Below are positions 54,806-62,872 of a stretch of 64,000 bases of DNA, piece after piece. Location: the NCBI GenBank assembly GCA_963768585.1, contig CAVYIF010000015.1:190095-254094 (forward strand), read 5' to 3'. Below the pieces are notes generated by a model, which was not told the origin of the DNA, ran no database searches, and saw only the letters and a list, made by a program, of their open reading frames with translations. How positions within the stretch are numbered: position 1 is the stretch's first letter; each line of letters opens with the position of its first letter. A program made the position numbers and the translations under genes. The DNA is from CAVUNY01 sp963768585. GTDB taxonomy: Bacteria > Chloroflexota > Anaerolineae > Anaerolineales > Anaerolineaceae.

Positions 54806-54915
54806 TTCGCATTGATATTTTATTTTGACTCGTGTTATACTTTTTTATGTGAGCAGCATTTTAATTAAAAATCCAGTATCCGGCAGTTGAAGCCGTTCAA
54901 CCCGAAGGTGTCCTG

Positions 54916-55656
54916 ATGAAAACTTTGTTATTGATGCGTCATGCCAAATCCAGTTGGAAAGCTTCCGATCTGGCCGACCACGAGCGACCGCTCAATAAGC
55001 GCGGCAGGAAAGACTCGGTACTGATGGGCACAGTATTGAAAGAGAAAGAGCTGCTGCCGCAAAAAGTCCTGGCATCCTCGGCCGTGCGCATCCGCGAAAC
55101 ATTGGATGGCGTAGCGAAAGAAAGCGGTTTTTTCGGCGAGGTCGAGTTTTCAGATGAGCTGTACCTGGCAGAACCGGAAGTTTTTCTGAAGATTTTGTGT
55201 GGTTTACCCGATACATTAGAGCGAGTTATGCTCATGGGGCACAATCCCGGCCTGGAAGGGCTTCTTCAGGTGCTCAGCGGGCGGATCGAAAGCATGCCGA
55301 CCGGCTCGGTCGCCTTTCTCAGCCTGCCGATCCAGCAGTGGAGCGAAATCAACAATGGGACCGAAGGCGAGTTGATCGAGATGCTGCTTCCGCGCGAGAT
55401 GCGCGAAATGCGCGAGCTGGAAGCAGAAAAACAAAAAGCTAAGGATAAGAAAGACAAAAAAGCCGAGAAGAAGGAAGATAAGAAAGAAAGCAAGAAAGCG
55501 GACAAGAAGGAAGACAAAAAGGAAGACAAAAAAGAAGACAAGAAAGCGGACAAGAAGGAAGACAAAAAAGAAGACAAGAAAGAAGATAAGAAGGAAGATA
55601 AAAAAGCCGAGAAAAAAGAATCCGGCAAGGAAAAGAAGGAAGATAAAAAGAAATAA
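54916..55656 (+). CDS. sixA: SixA-type phosphohistidine phosphatase with Lys/Glu/Asp-rich tail
   Basis: 246 aa. Residues 1-165 are a histidine-phosphatase domain: LLMRHAKSSWK (His9), SSAVRIRETLDG, MGHNPGLEGL, GSVAFL. SixA removes phosphate from His-phosphotransfer proteins. The last about 79 residues are almost only Lys, Glu, Asp and Ala, repeating KKEDKKEDKK and KKADKKEDKK. Such a charged tail is not part of SixA and could bind nucleic acid or polyphosphate, or be a flexible, length-variable extension. Polyphosphate kinase is encoded 20 kb away. GAAGGTG precedes the ATG. Confidence 0.9.
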   Translation: MKTLLLMRHAKSSWKASDLADHERPLNKRGRKDSVLMGTVLKEKELLPQKVLASSAVRIRETLDGVAKESGFFGEVEFSDELYLAEPEVFLKILCGLPDTLERVMLMGHNPGLEGLLQVLSGRIESMPTGSVAFLSLPIQQWSEINNGTEGELIEMLLPREMREMRELEAEKQKAKDKKDKKAEKKEDKKESKKADKKEDKKEDKKEDKKADKKEDKKEDKKEDKKEDKKAEKKESGKEKKEDKKK

Positions 55657-55681
55657 CCCGCTTTAAAATAAAATGAAGATT

Positions 55682-55711
55682 GAGGTTTTGGCACGTCGCG
55701 GCCAGAACCTC
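55682..55711 (+). terminator. weak hairpin between sixA and trx
   Basis: 11-bp stem (one U-G pair) and 8-nt loop, then a short AAATTTT. It may partly terminate transcription. Confidence 0.45.
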
Positions 55712-55737
55712 AAATTTTACAAATAGTGAAGGTCAAA

Positions 55738-56064
55738 ATGGAAGCATTCAACCATATTGATGAAAATAATTTCGAGCAAGAAGTGCAAAACTCGCCACAG
55801 CCGGTCGTGCTGGAATTTGGCGCGGTGTGGTGCCAACCCTGCAAGCAGCTTGAGCCCGTACTGCTGAAACTGGGAGAGGAATGGGCCGGTAAGGTGCGCA
55901 TGGCGAAAGTTGACGTGGATGAGAACGTCAACCTGACGATGAAGTTCCAGGTGATGGGCGTGCCGACCGTGATTCTCTTTGTCAATGGCCAGCCTGCAGC
56001 CCGTTTCAGTGGGTTCCTGCCGCGCGATAAGATTCTCAAAAAACTGGCATCCCATCTGAGTTAA
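55738..56064 (+). CDS. trxA: thioredoxin
   Basis: 108 aa from the ATG at 55738 (GAAGG upstream; a GTG at 55726 is also possible). Active site AVWCQPCKQLEP (31-35, WCQPC instead of WCGPC), cis-Pro VMGVPTVILF and the closing GFLPRDKI are typical. The Gln in the CxxC shifts redox potential modestly in known variants. It sits 81 bases after sixA and is likely a general disulfide reductant. Confidence 0.9.
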   Translation: MEAFNHIDENNFEQEVQNSPQPVVLEFGAVWCQPCKQLEPVLLKLGEEWAGKVRMAKVDVDENVNLTMKFQVMGVPTVILFVNGQPAARFSGFLPRDKILKKLASHLS

Positions 56065-56070
56065 TAAAAA

Positions 56071-56104
56071 TGCGGTGTCGCAAAGAAATCCTTGCGACAC
56101 CGCA
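56071..56104. terminator. terminator hairpin after trx
   Basis: 13-bp perfect stem with an 8-nt loop, 6 bases after the stop; no T-run on the plus strand, but the A-run on the left would act on the minus strand. Confidence 0.5.
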
Positions 56105-56218
56105 CGCTTGCCCCCAGAAAAGATCCTACAAACCAATGCTCTCCCCCTGCTGCGTTGCTAATACCGATAAAATACATTAACTTAGTCATTATATTACCTT
56201 AATCGTTCTTTAATTTAT

Positions 56219-56236
56219 ATCACCCAAATGGGTGAT
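56219..56236. promoter_or_regulatory. palindrome upstream of the S9 peptidase
   Basis: ATCACCCAAATGGGTGAT: 8-bp arms with an AA centre, 29 bases before the start codon. It is a candidate operator or mRNA hairpin, with the AT-rich stretch 56170-56220 as the likely promoter. Confidence 0.4.
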
Positions 56237-56265
56237 TTTAGCCAAAATCGAAACGGAGAATGTCT

Positions 56266-58146
56266 ATGTGCGCAAAACAGAATCGACCTTACGGCCTTTG
56301 GCCCAGCCCGGTTTCCCCACTGATGTTAGGGCAGCGCACCCGCCTGGATAACCCCCAGTTCGACAGCGATGGGCGCACCCTGGTCTGGTTGGAGGGTCGT
56401 TCCGACCGCGGGGTGTTGGTGGCACTACCCGAAGGCGAGGCGCCCCTCGACCTGACCGACGAGCATTCGGTGCGCGCTCAGGTAGGCTACGGCGGCGGCG
56501 ATTTCAGCGTGGCGCAGGGCAGGCTGTTTTTTGTCGAGCGCAGCGGGCGCCTGTTCAGCCGCGGGCTGGGGTTCGACCGCCCGCGCCCGATCACCCCGCC
56601 GCATGGGATGGCGGCCAGCCCGGTGCTTTCGCCCAACGGGGAGTGGGTGGCTTACGTCTGGTCGGACGGCAAAGAAGACCTGATCGCCCTGGTGGACAGC
56701 CAGGGTCGTGATTGGCCGATTAAGCTGTCCACCGGGGCCGATTTCTACATGCAGCCGGTGTGGCATCCCTCGGGTTTGATGCTGGCCTGGGTCGAATGGG
56801 ACCATCCCCATATGCCCTGGGACGGCACGCGCCTCAAACTGGCTTCGCTGGGAGGCGCCCCTTTGCACATCACTGAAGAGCACGCGATTGACCTCGCCCC
56901 GGACTGCGCTGTCCAGCAGCCGCAGTTTTCCCCGGATGGGCGCTACCTGAGCTTCATTGCCGAAGACGGCGAATGGGAAGACCTGGTGGTTCATGACCTG
57001 GCCAATGACGAGCAGTTCATCCTGGTGAAGGGCGATGGGTTCCAACTCAGTTCCCCGGCCTGGGTTCAGGGCCTGCACCACCACGGCTGGGGGCCTTCCA
57101 GCCGCAAAGTTTACTACCTGCGCATCTTTGGCGGCACTGCCAGCCTGTGGGTGGTGGACCTGGAAACCCGCCAATCCTCACAGATCGACACCGCGCCGTA
57201 CACCTGGTTGAGCGAGCTTTCCGTTTCACCCACATCAGAAGAACTGGCTTTTGTCGCCTCCGGGCCGGCCCTGGCCAGCCGCGTGGTGCGCTGGAACGAG
57301 CAGGGATTAACCATCGCAGCGCGCAGCGGCAGCGAGACTCTTTCCCCGGAATATCTCTGCGCGCCGCGCGACATCACCTGGCCTGCGCCGGACGGTACTG
57401 CCGTGCACGCCCTGTATTACCCTCCAACCCATCCCGATTTTTCCAGCGAAGGGCTGCCCCCGGCAGTCGTCAATGTCCACGGCGGGCCGACGGGCGGCGT
57501 CGCCACCGCGTTCAACCCTCAGGCGGCTTACTTCACCACCCGGGGCTACGCCTATGTCGAACTGGTGTACCGCGGCTCGACCGGCTACGGGCGCACCTAC
57601 CGCAACCTGCTGCGCGAGCGCTGGGGCGAAGCGGATGTGGAAGACGCGGTCGGCTGCGCCCAGGCCCTGGGCGACCAGCAGTTGGCCGACGCCGGGCGGA
57701 TCGTGATCAAGGGCGGCAGTGCCGGCGGCTACACGGTGCTGAATGTCCTGGTGCATCATCCGGGGGTGTTTAAGGCCGGGGTCTGCCTGTTTGGCGTCTC
57801 CAACCTGTTCACCCTGGCGACTGACACGCATAAGTTCGAGCAGCGCTATCTCGACAGTATGGTCGGCCCGCTGCCGCAAACTGCGGCCCGCTACCATGCC
57901 TGGTCGCCTATCTATCATATGGACAGCCTGCGCGATCCGATGGCCGTGTTTCAGGGCAAGGAAGATAAGGTGGTTCCCCCCGACCAGGCTGAAGAGATCG
58001 TCAAGGTCCTGCGCCAGAAGAACATCCCCCATATTTACCGGCTGTACGATGGCGAAGGTCACGGCTGGCGCAAGACAGAAACGATCGTCGACTATCTGCA
58101 GCAAACCGAGCGCTTCCTGCAGCAGCAGGTGCTGTTCTCAGCCTAG
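56266..58146 (+). CDS. S9 family prolyl-oligopeptidase-type peptidase
   Basis: 626 aa; the ATG at 56266 is preferred to 56260 for its distance from GGAG. The N-terminal 360 residues form a beta-propeller (blades with PVLSPNGEWVAYVW, PQFSPDGRYLSFI). The C-terminal alpha/beta-hydrolase has GGSAGG (Ser485), the Asp in QGKEDKVVPPDQ and the His in GEGHGWRK. It most resembles acylaminoacyl/dipeptidyl peptidases (S9C/S9B). No signal peptide, so cytoplasmic peptide turnover is likely. A strong terminator follows. Confidence 0.92.
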   Translation: MCAKQNRPYGLWPSPVSPLMLGQRTRLDNPQFDSDGRTLVWLEGRSDRGVLVALPEGEAPLDLTDEHSVRAQVGYGGGDFSVAQGRLFFVERSGRLFSRGLGFDRPRPITPPHGMAASPVLSPNGEWVAYVWSDGKEDLIALVDSQGRDWPIKLSTGADFYMQPVWHPSGLMLAWVEWDHPHMPWDGTRLKLASLGGAPLHITEEHAIDLAPDCAVQQPQFSPDGRYLSFIAEDGEWEDLVVHDLANDEQFILVKGDGFQLSSPAWVQGLHHHGWGPSSRKVYYLRIFGGTASLWVVDLETRQSSQIDTAPYTWLSELSVSPTSEELAFVASGPALASRVVRWNEQGLTIAARSGSETLSPEYLCAPRDITWPAPDGTAVHALYYPPTHPDFSSEGLPPAVVNVHGGPTGGVATAFNPQAAYFTTRGYAYVELVYRGSTGYGRTYRNLLRERWGEADVEDAVGCAQALGDQQLADAGRIVIKGGSAGGYTVLNVLVHHPGVFKAGVCLFGVSNLFTLATDTHKFEQRYLDSMVGPLPQTAARYHAWSPIYHMDSLRDPMAVFQGKEDKVVPPDQAEEIVKVLRQKNIPHIYRLYDGEGHGWRKTETIVDYLQQTERFLQQQVLFSA

Positions 58147-58154
58147 TTCTATCA

Positions 58155-58189
58155 AAAGTGCTTTGACCGCGGTGCGGTCAAAGCACTTT
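58155..58189. terminator. strong bidirectional terminator
   Basis: Perfect 16-bp stem with a GGT loop followed by TTTTTATT, between the S9 peptidase and the convergent altronate dehydratase gene. Confidence 0.85.
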
Positions 58190-58194
58190 TTTTA

Positions 58195-59742
58195 TTACAG
58201 CAGCCCGCCGGGGGTCCAGGGGACGAATTCCTGCTCGTGCGGGCCGAAGCGTTCGGCCCGGCTGGGCTGGCCGGATGCGGTCGCCAGGATCAGTTCGAAC
58301 AATTCCTCGGCAGCGGCATCCATCGGCGTGCCATCCAGCACCGCTCCGGCATTGAAATCCATGTCGCCCTTCAATTTTTCATACATGGCCGAATTGCTGG
58401 CGATCTTTAAGGTTGGCACGGCGCTGCCGGCAAACATCGAACCGCGCCCCGTGGTAAACAGGATCAGGTTGGCTCCGCCGGCCACCATACCGGTGATCGA
58501 GGCCGGGTCGTTGCCCGGCGTATCCATGAAGAGCAGCCCCGGGCGGTCGACCTGTTCACCGTAAAAATAGACCCCGTTCAAAGGGCTGCTGCCGCCCTTG
58601 GCGACCGCCCCCAGCGATTTCTCGAAGATCGTGGTCAGCCCGCCGGCCTTGTTGCCGGGGGAAGGGTTGTTGTCCACGCTGAAACCGAAGCGCGCCGCCT
58701 GTTCGTTCCAGCCCTGGAAGCAGGCGATCAGTTTTTCACCGACCGCGGGCGAGGTCACCCGTCCGGTGAGCAGGTACTCGGCCCCAAAGATTTCGACCGT
58801 CTCGGACAAAAGTGCCGCCCCGCCCTGCTCCACCACCCGATCCGCCGCCAGCCCGACCAGCGGGTTGGCGGTCACCCCCGACCAGGCATCGCTCCCGCCG
58901 CATTCCAGCCCAACCACCAGCTTTTCAACCGGGATCTCCACCCGCTGCACGCGGTTGACCTGGGGCAGCAGGCGCTCAATGGCCTCGATCCCGGCCCGAA
59001 TCGTGCCTTCGACCCCACCCATTTCCTGGATGACCAGGTAGGCATCGTTGGCCCCGGCCGGGTTTAACCCCGCCATGCGCTCGGCGGTCACCTCGAAACA
59101 GGGCTCGATCTGGTTGACTTCGCAGCCCAACCCCACCACCACGAAAGCGGCGATGTTCGGATTGCGGGCCGCATTGCGCAGCGTGCGCTGCAGGTATTCG
59201 TAGGATTCGCCTTCCAGGGGCACCGAACAGCCCGAATGGTGAATTAAAGCCAGCACCCCGTCCACGTTAGGGTAGGCCGCCAGGCGTTCGGGGGTGAAAT
59301 GAGCCGCGATGCGGCTGACCACGAAGGCCGAACAATTGACCGTCGAGATCACTGCCAGGTAGTTGCGCGTCCCGGCCCGTCCGTCCGGGCGCGGGTAGCC
59401 CATAAAGGTCCGCTGCCGGTCCGGGTTCCACACCGGCGAAGGCACCACCGTATAGGTGTACTCCTTGCGCACCTCGCCCATTTCCAGGTTGTGGGTGTGA
59501 ACCCAGGCGCCTGTTGGAATATCCTGGCTGGCACGGCCGATGGAATGGCCGTAGCGGCGCACCTCGCCGCCGGCAGGCACATCCGCCAGGGCAAATTTGT
59601 GTCCGGCGGGCACATCCTCGCTAATGGTGATGAACGCACCGTTATAATCCAAAACCGTCCCGGCCGAAATCGCCTGCCGGGCAATCGCCACGTTGTCCGT
59701 GGCGTGCAGCTGCAGCCCAAATGAAGAAAATTCGTTAGCCAT
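58195..59742 (-). CDS. uxaA: altronate dehydratase family (UxaA/GarD)
   Basis: 515 aa. An N-terminal SAF domain (1-90; PTGAWVHTHNLEMGE) and the UxaA core with GYPRPDGRAGTRNYLAV, HHSGCSVP, GLECGGSDAWSGVTANP and TPGNDPASITGMVAGGANL. It removes water from altronate (or a related aldarate) to form 2-keto-3-deoxygluconate, the substrate of KdgK encoded at 22492. AGGTG precedes the ATG, and a 16-bp palindrome lies just upstream. Confidence 0.93.
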   Translation of the reverse strand: MANEFSSFGLQLHATDNVAIARQAISAGTVLDYNGAFITISEDVPAGHKFALADVPAGGEVRRYGHSIGRASQDIPTGAWVHTHNLEMGEVRKEYTYTVVPSPVWNPDRQRTFMGYPRPDGRAGTRNYLAVISTVNCSAFVVSRIAAHFTPERLAAYPNVDGVLALIHHSGCSVPLEGESYEYLQRTLRNAARNPNIAAFVVVGLGCEVNQIEPCFEVTAERMAGLNPAGANDAYLVIQEMGGVEGTIRAGIEAIERLLPQVNRVQRVEIPVEKLVVGLECGGSDAWSGVTANPLVGLAADRVVEQGGAALLSETVEIFGAEYLLTGRVTSPAVGEKLIACFQGWNEQAARFGFSVDNNPSPGNKAGGLTTIFEKSLGAVAKGGSSPLNGVYFYGEQVDRPGLLFMDTPGNDPASITGMVAGGANLILFTTGRGSMFAGSAVPTLKIASNSAMYEKLKGDMDFNAGAVLDGTPMDAAAEELFELILATASGQPSRAERFGPHEQEFVPWTPGGLL

Positions 59743-59755
59743 TAAACACCTGTCG

Positions 59756-59771
59756 TATTCTGCGCAGAATA
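59756..59771 (-). promoter_or_regulatory. palindromic operator candidate upstream of uxaA
   Basis: TATTCTGCGCAGAATA is a perfect 16-bp palindrome 13 bases before the uxaA start codon. Its position overlaps the leader, where a uronate-responsive repressor could bind. No regulator gene is adjacent. Confidence 0.5.
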
Positions 59772-59851
59772 GAAATTAGCCGCGCCCGGCGGGCTTTGAG
59801 CCCCGGACGCCGTAACGAATTCTACCCCCGGCGGTATGAATTGGCAAAGAA

Positions 59852-60364
59852 TCAGGATAAATTCTGGTCGCAAACGCTGCGGTAGCCGCAGCGCGCGCAG
59901 CGCGCAGCCTCTTCGTGCGAGCGTGAGGCCGGGCCGCGCCGGGCCTGCTGGCGCATTTCGGTCAGCAAATCGATCAGGCGCTCCTCCATCTCGGGCGTGT
60001 AATCCACGGCGAAGACCCGGTTGCGGTAGCGCAAAATGCCGTAGGGTGGGCGCTTGCCAGAGGTGTATTCCACCAGGCGGCAGTAAGCGATAAGCTGAAA
60101 AACGTGGCTTTCGTACGGCTGGTCAGCGGCCCAACCGCTTTTCACCTCGACCGGGATGACGCGCCCATTGTGTTCGACCAGGTAATCGGGCTTGCCGGTG
60201 ATGGCGTGCAGCGGGTCAAACAGCGGTTTTTCGGTGGGCGTCCAGCCGCGCATATCGGTATAAATGACCCGCCCCGCCGGCAGCCCGGCGGCTTTCTGCC
60301 GCCGGCCAGCCAGCAGCAAGAACAGGACGGCCAGGATTACCAGCCCTACGGCCAGAGGGATCAT
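59852..60364 (-). CDS. Cas4-like nuclease, C-terminal half, membrane-anchored
   Basis: 170 aa from the ATG at 60364. One N-terminal helix (PLAVGLVILAVLFLLLAG) is followed by the PD-(D/E)XK core: GKPDYLV (Asp60), IPVEVKSG (Glu73, Lys75) and the QLIAYCRLVE motif (Gln90, Tyr94). The end CARCGYRSVC holds Cys156, 159 and 165, which match the three C-terminal Fe-S cysteines of Cas4. The fourth cysteine is on the upstream gene product. There is no other cas gene. It lies last in the ssb/DUF3467/translin operon. The exonuclease role is inferred from the family. Confidence 0.8.
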   Translation of the reverse strand: MIPLAVGLVILAVLFLLLAGRRQKAAGLPAGRVIYTDMRGWTPTEKPLFDPLHAITGKPDYLVEHNGRVIPVEVKSGWAADQPYESHVFQLIAYCRLVEYTSGKRPPYGILRYRNRVFAVDYTPEMEERLIDLLTEMRQQARRGPASRSHEEAARCARCGYRSVCDQNLS

Positions 60365-60392
60365 CGTCCACCCCCAAACCAACTATAAGACT

Positions 60393-60415
60393 CCCCTCCC
60401 CTAAAATGGGAGGGG
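60393..60415. repeat. GC-rich hairpin between the two Cas4-like halves
   Basis: CCCCTCCC and GGGAGGGG arms with a 7-nt loop. It is a common intergenic hairpin type and lies in the 70-base gap between the two genes; its insertion may have split an originally single gene. Confidence 0.5.
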
Positions 60416-60434
60416 CCGGGGGTGGGATCAATTT

Positions 60435-60674
60435 TCACTGGATCAATAACTGGGTCACACCCACTGCCAGGGCCACCAGGGCTGCCAGCAGCAGGGCGTA
60501 GCCTGCCAGGCGCAGCAGCCCCGCCAGGAACACTTCGCGGCCGTGCTGCTCGTGGTATTCGCTCCCGCCGGCCATTTCCATCTGGTTTTGCGACTCGAAG
60601 CCCTGATCGCGGAACCACCAGGCGCGGTGGCAGTACAGGTAGGTGCCAATCTCCGACGCGCGGATGGTGCGCAT
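60435..60674 (-). CDS. Cas4-like N-terminal half, membrane-anchored
   Basis: 79 aa from the ATG at 60674, one base after the translin stop (TGA G ATG) with GGAGG upstream. IRASEIGTYLYCHRAWWF matches the N-terminal Cas4 segment with the first Fe-S cysteine (Cys15), and MAGGSEYHEQH provides the His of RecB motif I (His41). A C-terminal membrane helix (50-76) follows. It has no nuclease core itself. The downstream gene supplies the rest of the Cas4 fold plus its own helix, so the two probably assemble in the membrane. Confidence 0.75.
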   Translation of the reverse strand: MRTIRASEIGTYLYCHRAWWFRDQGFESQNQMEMAGGSEYHEQHGREVFLAGLLRLAGYALLLAALVALAVGVTQLLIQ

Positions 60675-60675
60675 C

Positions 60676-61326
60676 TCAAGCCTCCGGCGCGCCGTTATCT
60701 GGCAAACGCGCCAGGGCATCGGCGATGGCTTGCACCATACGATTTTCGCGCAGCGCCAGGGTCATATCCCCGCGCGTGCGCTCCACGATCCCGCGCACCA
60801 GGTCGGTATGCCGGCGCAGGTTGCTGGTGATCGCATCCGGGTAGTCCATGGTGACCAGCACGGCATAAATATCATCCATGTAAGCCAGCAGGCGCTCGGC
60901 TTCCTCGGAGTAGCCGTGGCGCAGGATATCCAGACAGCGCCGGCGCAGCTCGCCGACCGTCTCCGCCAGGCCGTTAAGGTAGGTGGCAAACTCGATGCCT
61001 AACTCCTCGGGCATGGGCAGTTCTTTGTTGAGGATCAAGGCGCAGGTAATCGAGGCCTCGGCAAATTCCTTGAAGGCATCCTGGGTATATCCCGCATAGA
61101 ACAGATCCGGGTATTCGCTCAGATCCTGCTTGAGGCTGGCCACGAGGGCCCGGGCGGCGGTCAGTTGTTCTTCCGCCAGGTCCTTTTCATCGCGGTGAAT
61201 GGCACGGATGGTATGCGCGCAGTGCCGGGTCAGGGTGCGCGCCCTGGACAGGGCCTGGTCGCGCACCCGGGTGCGGATCTCAAACGCCTGGTGAATCTGG
61301 TCGGCCAGCAGGGAAAGTTTATCCAT
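60676..61326 (-). CDS. translin-family nucleic-acid-binding protein
   Basis: 216 aa, all helical. RAIHRDEKDLAEEQL, YLNGLAETVGELRR, DDIYAVLVTMDYPDAITSNL and RRHTDLVRGIVERTRGDM match the translin/TRAX family (COG2178). The acidic pair E87-x-x-E90 in FKEFAEAS, with D151/D152, corresponds to the catalytic residues of TRAX, so ribonuclease activity is possible. Translins form octameric barrels that bind single-stranded RNA/DNA. AGGTGA precedes the ATG. It sits in a five-gene operon with ssb and the Cas4-like halves. Confidence 0.85.
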   Translation of the reverse strand: MDKLSLLADQIHQAFEIRTRVRDQALSRARTLTRHCAHTIRAIHRDEKDLAEEQLTAARALVASLKQDLSEYPDLFYAGYTQDAFKEFAEASITCALILNKELPMPEELGIEFATYLNGLAETVGELRRRCLDILRHGYSEEAERLLAYMDDIYAVLVTMDYPDAITSNLRRHTDLVRGIVERTRGDMTLALRENRMVQAIADALARLPDNGAPEA

Positions 61327-61337
61327 AAGATGATCAC

Positions 61338-61649
61338 CTATGATTCTGGCGGCTTGAGCCCGTCGAACAGGGTGTTGGCCAGGGTCGCATCGCCCGGCAG
61401 GTGCACCTCGCCAAAATTGGACTCGTAGCGGGCCAGGTTCTCTGCCAGGGCGCGCAAGAACATCTTGGCGCCCACCGGCGACATCACCAGGCGCGAAAGA
61501 ATTTCCGAAGGATCGATCCCCGGCTGCAGGCAGGCGAAATCAAAGGTCAGTTCCATCGGGGTATGCCCGATGCGCGCCATGTTGACATAAATGGGTTTGA
61601 GGTCCGGCGGTAGGGAGAGCGTCGGGCCTTGCGGGGTGGTCTCACTCAT
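61338..61649 (-). CDS. DUF3467 protein
   Basis: 103 aa. PIYVNMARIGHTPMELTFDF and SRLVMSPVGAKMFLRALAENLARYE are DUF3467 features, with the Asn/Arg strand and an amphipathic helix. Function is unknown; homologues are small, soluble and dimeric. It starts 9 bases after ssb and ends 11 bases before the translin gene, so it is co-transcribed with both. Confidence 0.85.
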   Translation of the reverse strand: MSETTPQGPTLSLPPDLKPIYVNMARIGHTPMELTFDFACLQPGIDPSEILSRLVMSPVGAKMFLRALAENLARYESNFGEVHLPGDATLANTLFDGLKPPES

Positions 61650-61658
61650 CGTCTGGCT

Positions 61659-62070
61659 TTAGAAAGGTATCTCTTCGCTGCTATCCGCTCCACCGCCCAT
61701 ATCCTCGCTGCTTTCGGAGGTTTCACCCCGACTGGAAAGGAAGCGTACGGTATTCGCATTGACCTCAAACGATGCGCTGGTCGTGCCATCATTGCGCTGG
61801 AAAGTCTTGGGGTTGCCAGATTCATTGGCCTGCATTCGGCCTTCGATCAGCACCTTGCTGCCCTTTCTTCAAATATTGCGAACAGGTTTCAGCCAGTTTG
61901 CCCCAGGCCGAAATCCGGAACCAGATGGTCCTTTTAACACGTTCTCCACTTGAGCTTTTATAACTATCATCTGCCGCGACCGAAAAACTGGTCACGGCCT
62001 GGCCGCTCGGGGTGTAACGCATTTCCGGGTCTCGCCCGACGTTCCCGGCAATAATGATTGTATGCCACAT
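61659..62070 (-). CDS. ssb: single-stranded DNA-binding protein, one frameshift
   Basis: The N-terminal WHTIIIAGNVGRDPEMRYTP and TIWFRISAWGKLAETCSQYL are the SSB OB-fold. The frame breaks at AAAGGGCAGCAAG; removing one G (61861-61863) gives KKGSKVLIEGRMQAN and the C-terminal SSRGETSE...SSEEIPF, ending in the acidic EEIPF tip needed for partner binding. Corrected length is 136 aa. AGGAGGAT lies before the ATG. It leads the operon with DUF3467, translin and the Cas4-like halves. Confidence 0.9.
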
Positions 62071-62312
62071 AGGAAAATCCTCCTGTTTAGATTAAACTTT
62101 TCACGATCCAATATAGAATTTATTGTACATCGAAATCTATCTTTTCGATATTTGTTGATACCGCCAGTTATTCCTACGGCGAGAACCTCCATCAATTCAA
62201 ACCTGAATCGAAATTTGTTTTTCAAGAAATTTTGAGTCGACGCGGGCAGATCGGTGCTGGATACATAGACTTCTCCAGGCTTCGTTCGGGATTGCCATGC
62301 TTATCCGGTCAC

Positions 62313-62690
62313 CTACCGCTGCGCAATCTCCCAGATATGACCACCGGGATCACAAAAGCTGGCGGTGCGGATCCCCCAGGGTCGATCCATGGGTCCGTTG
62401 AGCAGTTCTACGCCGCGCGCGGTCAGCGTGGCGCACATGGCATCCACGTCGTCCACATCGATGGTGAATACCAGACGCGATCCGGACGAGCGGTCTGGCC
62501 ACTGTGGCCGGCTCGACCAGTTCTTTGGCCTCGGTGATGCTCAATAGATTGATCAGGGTCGCTCCAATTTGAAACACACATGAATTGTCAGTTTCAAACA
62601 CGACCGGCAAGCCGAAAACCTTGTGATAGAACTGCTTCGCGGCGTCCAGGCTCCTCGACGAACAGGGTGATGGCAAAGATCTCCTTTGCC
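62313..62690 (-). pseudogene. VOC family (glyoxalase-like) protein, two frameshifts
   Basis: Segments AKEIFAITLFVE, LDAAKQFYHKVFGLPVVFET, RLVFTIDVDDVDAMC and DPGGHIWEIAQR come from three frames and together make one VOC domain of about 125 aa. Extra bases lie near 62650 and 62493. Metal ligands (His/Glu in GGHIWEIA) are present. The exact start is unclear; there is AAGGAG near 62683. The upstream gap 62071-62312 shows nothing recognisable. Confidence 0.65.
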
Positions 62691-62872
62691 CAGGGGCTTG
62701 ATTCTGCTGCGTTTTCTGAATTTTGATCTCAGAGAATCACCACCTTTTCTGCTTCACTACAGATAATGATGTTTTATTTATTTTACAATTAATGTCATGA
62801 TTTGCATTATAGAACTTTAATTCTATTTCGTCAAGGTGTTATTTGGTTTGGGATAAATCCAATTGGGTTCGG

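Noticed and set aside
59852..60674. CRISPR-Cas locus
   Set aside because: Only a Cas4-like domain is present; there is no cas1/cas2, no effector and no repeat-spacer array in the window.
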